A DNA stretch of 20,999 bases from NCBI GenBank assembly GCA_015039365.1, contig WION01000761.1, forward strand, positions 1-20,999, given 5' to 3'. A program made the position numbers and the translations under genes. The notes under the pieces are model-generated. The model worked only from the letters and a program-made list of their open reading frames with translations, was not told the origin of the DNA and made no database searches. Within the stretch, counting starts at the first letter, position 1. Each line of letters begins with the position of its first letter. Shown in pieces: positions 19,796 to 20,999 of this stretch. Source of the DNA: Amanita rubescens. Lineage: Eukaryota > Basidiomycota > Agaricomycetes > Agaricales > Amanitaceae.

Positions 19796-20935
19796 TCAAG
19801 TCAAGAATGAGTTTAGATCATCTTCTTCAGTGACATTGCTCGGTTCACCATCGCTTTGGATGGGAACTGACATGGCACTCGTACTGGCACCAAACAGCGC
19901 TTCTGCCGCACGCGCTGCCATTTCCTCTTCAATGCTCATCGTCGTCGTCACGCCTTGAATCGTGTCCATCTCCATCGTTTCTTGCTCTTCACTCATTCCT
20001 TCATCTGGCGCTTCATTTTCTGCGACGACAATTAGAATTGAAACGAAGACACCACGCGCAACGTACCTTTGTTGGAGTTACCAAGGGACGAAGTGTCGTC
20101 TGGGATAATTTCCCCAAAATCTCCATCGTCCTCTTCTTCTTCATCCACGATGTTACCTTGGATTTCAGCCTCGTCAACAGGCATTTCTTCATCTCCATCT
20201 TCAGGAGCGACATCTTCTTCTCCACCCTCGGGAGCGACATCCTCCTCACCACCCGGAGCAATATCACCCTCAACAGCATCCTCGTTCGTTCCACAGCAGA
20301 AGCGGCGGGCTCGAGCTCAGGCTCAGGCTCGGCTCGGGCTCAAGCGCACGCTGCCGCTCCGCCTCTGCCACATTCTCATCCACCTCCCCATCCGCATCCT
20401 CATCCCCAAACACCATATCCTTCCTCTTAATCGCCGCAACCATAGCCTTGGACAAAGGCGGCACATCAATCCCGTCAAAAACCAACTTGGGACCCACATC
20501 CGCGACCACTCTTTTACCCGTAGACATTCTTCCCGCTCTTCGAACAGGCTTCCGATACGACGACGACGAAGTCCTCCTCGCACGTTTCACAGGAGCAGCA
20601 ACCACATCCTGATCTTCTCCTTCTCCTTCGTCCACCCCATTCACGAGCGGCCCCCGGACAAAGACAGCCCGTCGTTTCCTAGCCGGACTACGATCCCGAA
20701 CAAAACCAGCCCTCCTCTTCCTCCTCGTCACCACAACCGACGCACTCTCACCCACACCTACATCATCATCACCCTCCTCCGTCTCAGACGAAGTAGGCTC
20801 AGCAACTCTCACTCGACGTCCACTACTCCCACCCGCGGTGATAGCTCTCCTCGCGGAGACTATTACCCCTCTCGAACGAGCCGCCTCGGCAGGACGAGGA
20901 CGACGGGGTGTGACGGGTGCGGATACCACAGTCAT
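19796..20935 (-). CDS. Disordered, probably nuclear protein of unknown function (frame corrected, start uncertain)
   Basis: No family is recognised. The first part is basic with many Arg/Lys clusters (VVTRRKRRAGF, SPARKRRAVF, VKRARRTSSSSYRKPVRRAG), which look like nuclear localisation signals. A more ordered segment KLVFDGIDVPPLSKAMVAAI follows. Then the chain becomes acidic, with short repeats of the type GGEEDVAPE, and ends with SIEEEMAARAAEALFGA and EEDDLNSFLT. A 47-nt intron (20066-20020, GTACGT to TCGCAG) joins the last two exons. Two single-base losses are needed, near 20331 and near 20286-20292, for the acidic frame to continue; corrected length from 20935 is 364 residues. The frame upstream of this ATG stays open to the window edge through an Arg-Gly run, so the real start may lie outside. 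Confidence 0.6.
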
Positions 20936-20999
20936 TGGTTCAGAAACTCTTCCTCGTCCTCGTCCTCGCGTTGTTGTCGCTGTCGTTCTTAAACTCCTA

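Overview
The window is genomic DNA of a filamentous basidiomycete, most likely an Agaricomycete. Genes are split by short GT-AG introns, mostly 45-60 nt. Several products match families typical of these fungi: fungalysin (M36), a METTL7-like methyltransferase, the inositol phosphorylceramide synthase AUR1, and the F-box plus 'GSDLDIY' protein family that is expanded in mushrooms. I see no rRNA, tRNA, CRISPR array or intact transposon.

Layout. 1-92: probable 3' end of an unidentified + strand gene. 469-1103 (+): SUMO in five exons. 1104-2604: gene-poor. 2605-3629 (+): AlkB-type 2OG-Fe(II) dioxygenase in three exons. 7737-4048 (-): an 1177-residue multi-pass membrane protein with long disordered Ser-rich ends. 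9264-8147 (-): F-box/nucleotidyltransferase-like protein. 10306-12730 (+): two tandem copies of a small secreted repeat-protein gene, followed by a relic of a third leader at 12911-13024. 13025-14800: gene-poor, low complexity. 17221-14801 (-): secreted fungalysin metalloprotease. 18103-17329 (-): METTL7-like methyltransferase. 18194-19655 (+): AUR1, divergent from the methyltransferase across about 90 bp. 20935-19796 (-): a disordered acidic/basic, probably nuclear protein, convergent with AUR1 and possibly continuing past the window edge.

Two observations stand out. The first is the tandem secreted gene pair. It has a signal peptide, a basic or amphipathic segment, and an acidic array built on a 9-residue unit of the type DELEARYFD. 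The 5' leader is duplicated with two conserved 5'UTR introns. This looks like a fast-evolving processed-peptide or effector-like family and is the best candidate for something undescribed.

The second is sequence quality. Every coding gene from about 10.8 kb onward needs single-base frame corrections, roughly sixteen in all and often in homopolymers. The genes before 9.3 kb need none. Because AUR1, expected to be essential, needs five such corrections, sequencing or assembly indels are a better explanation than pseudogenization. The frameshifts in the repeat genes must be read with that in mind.
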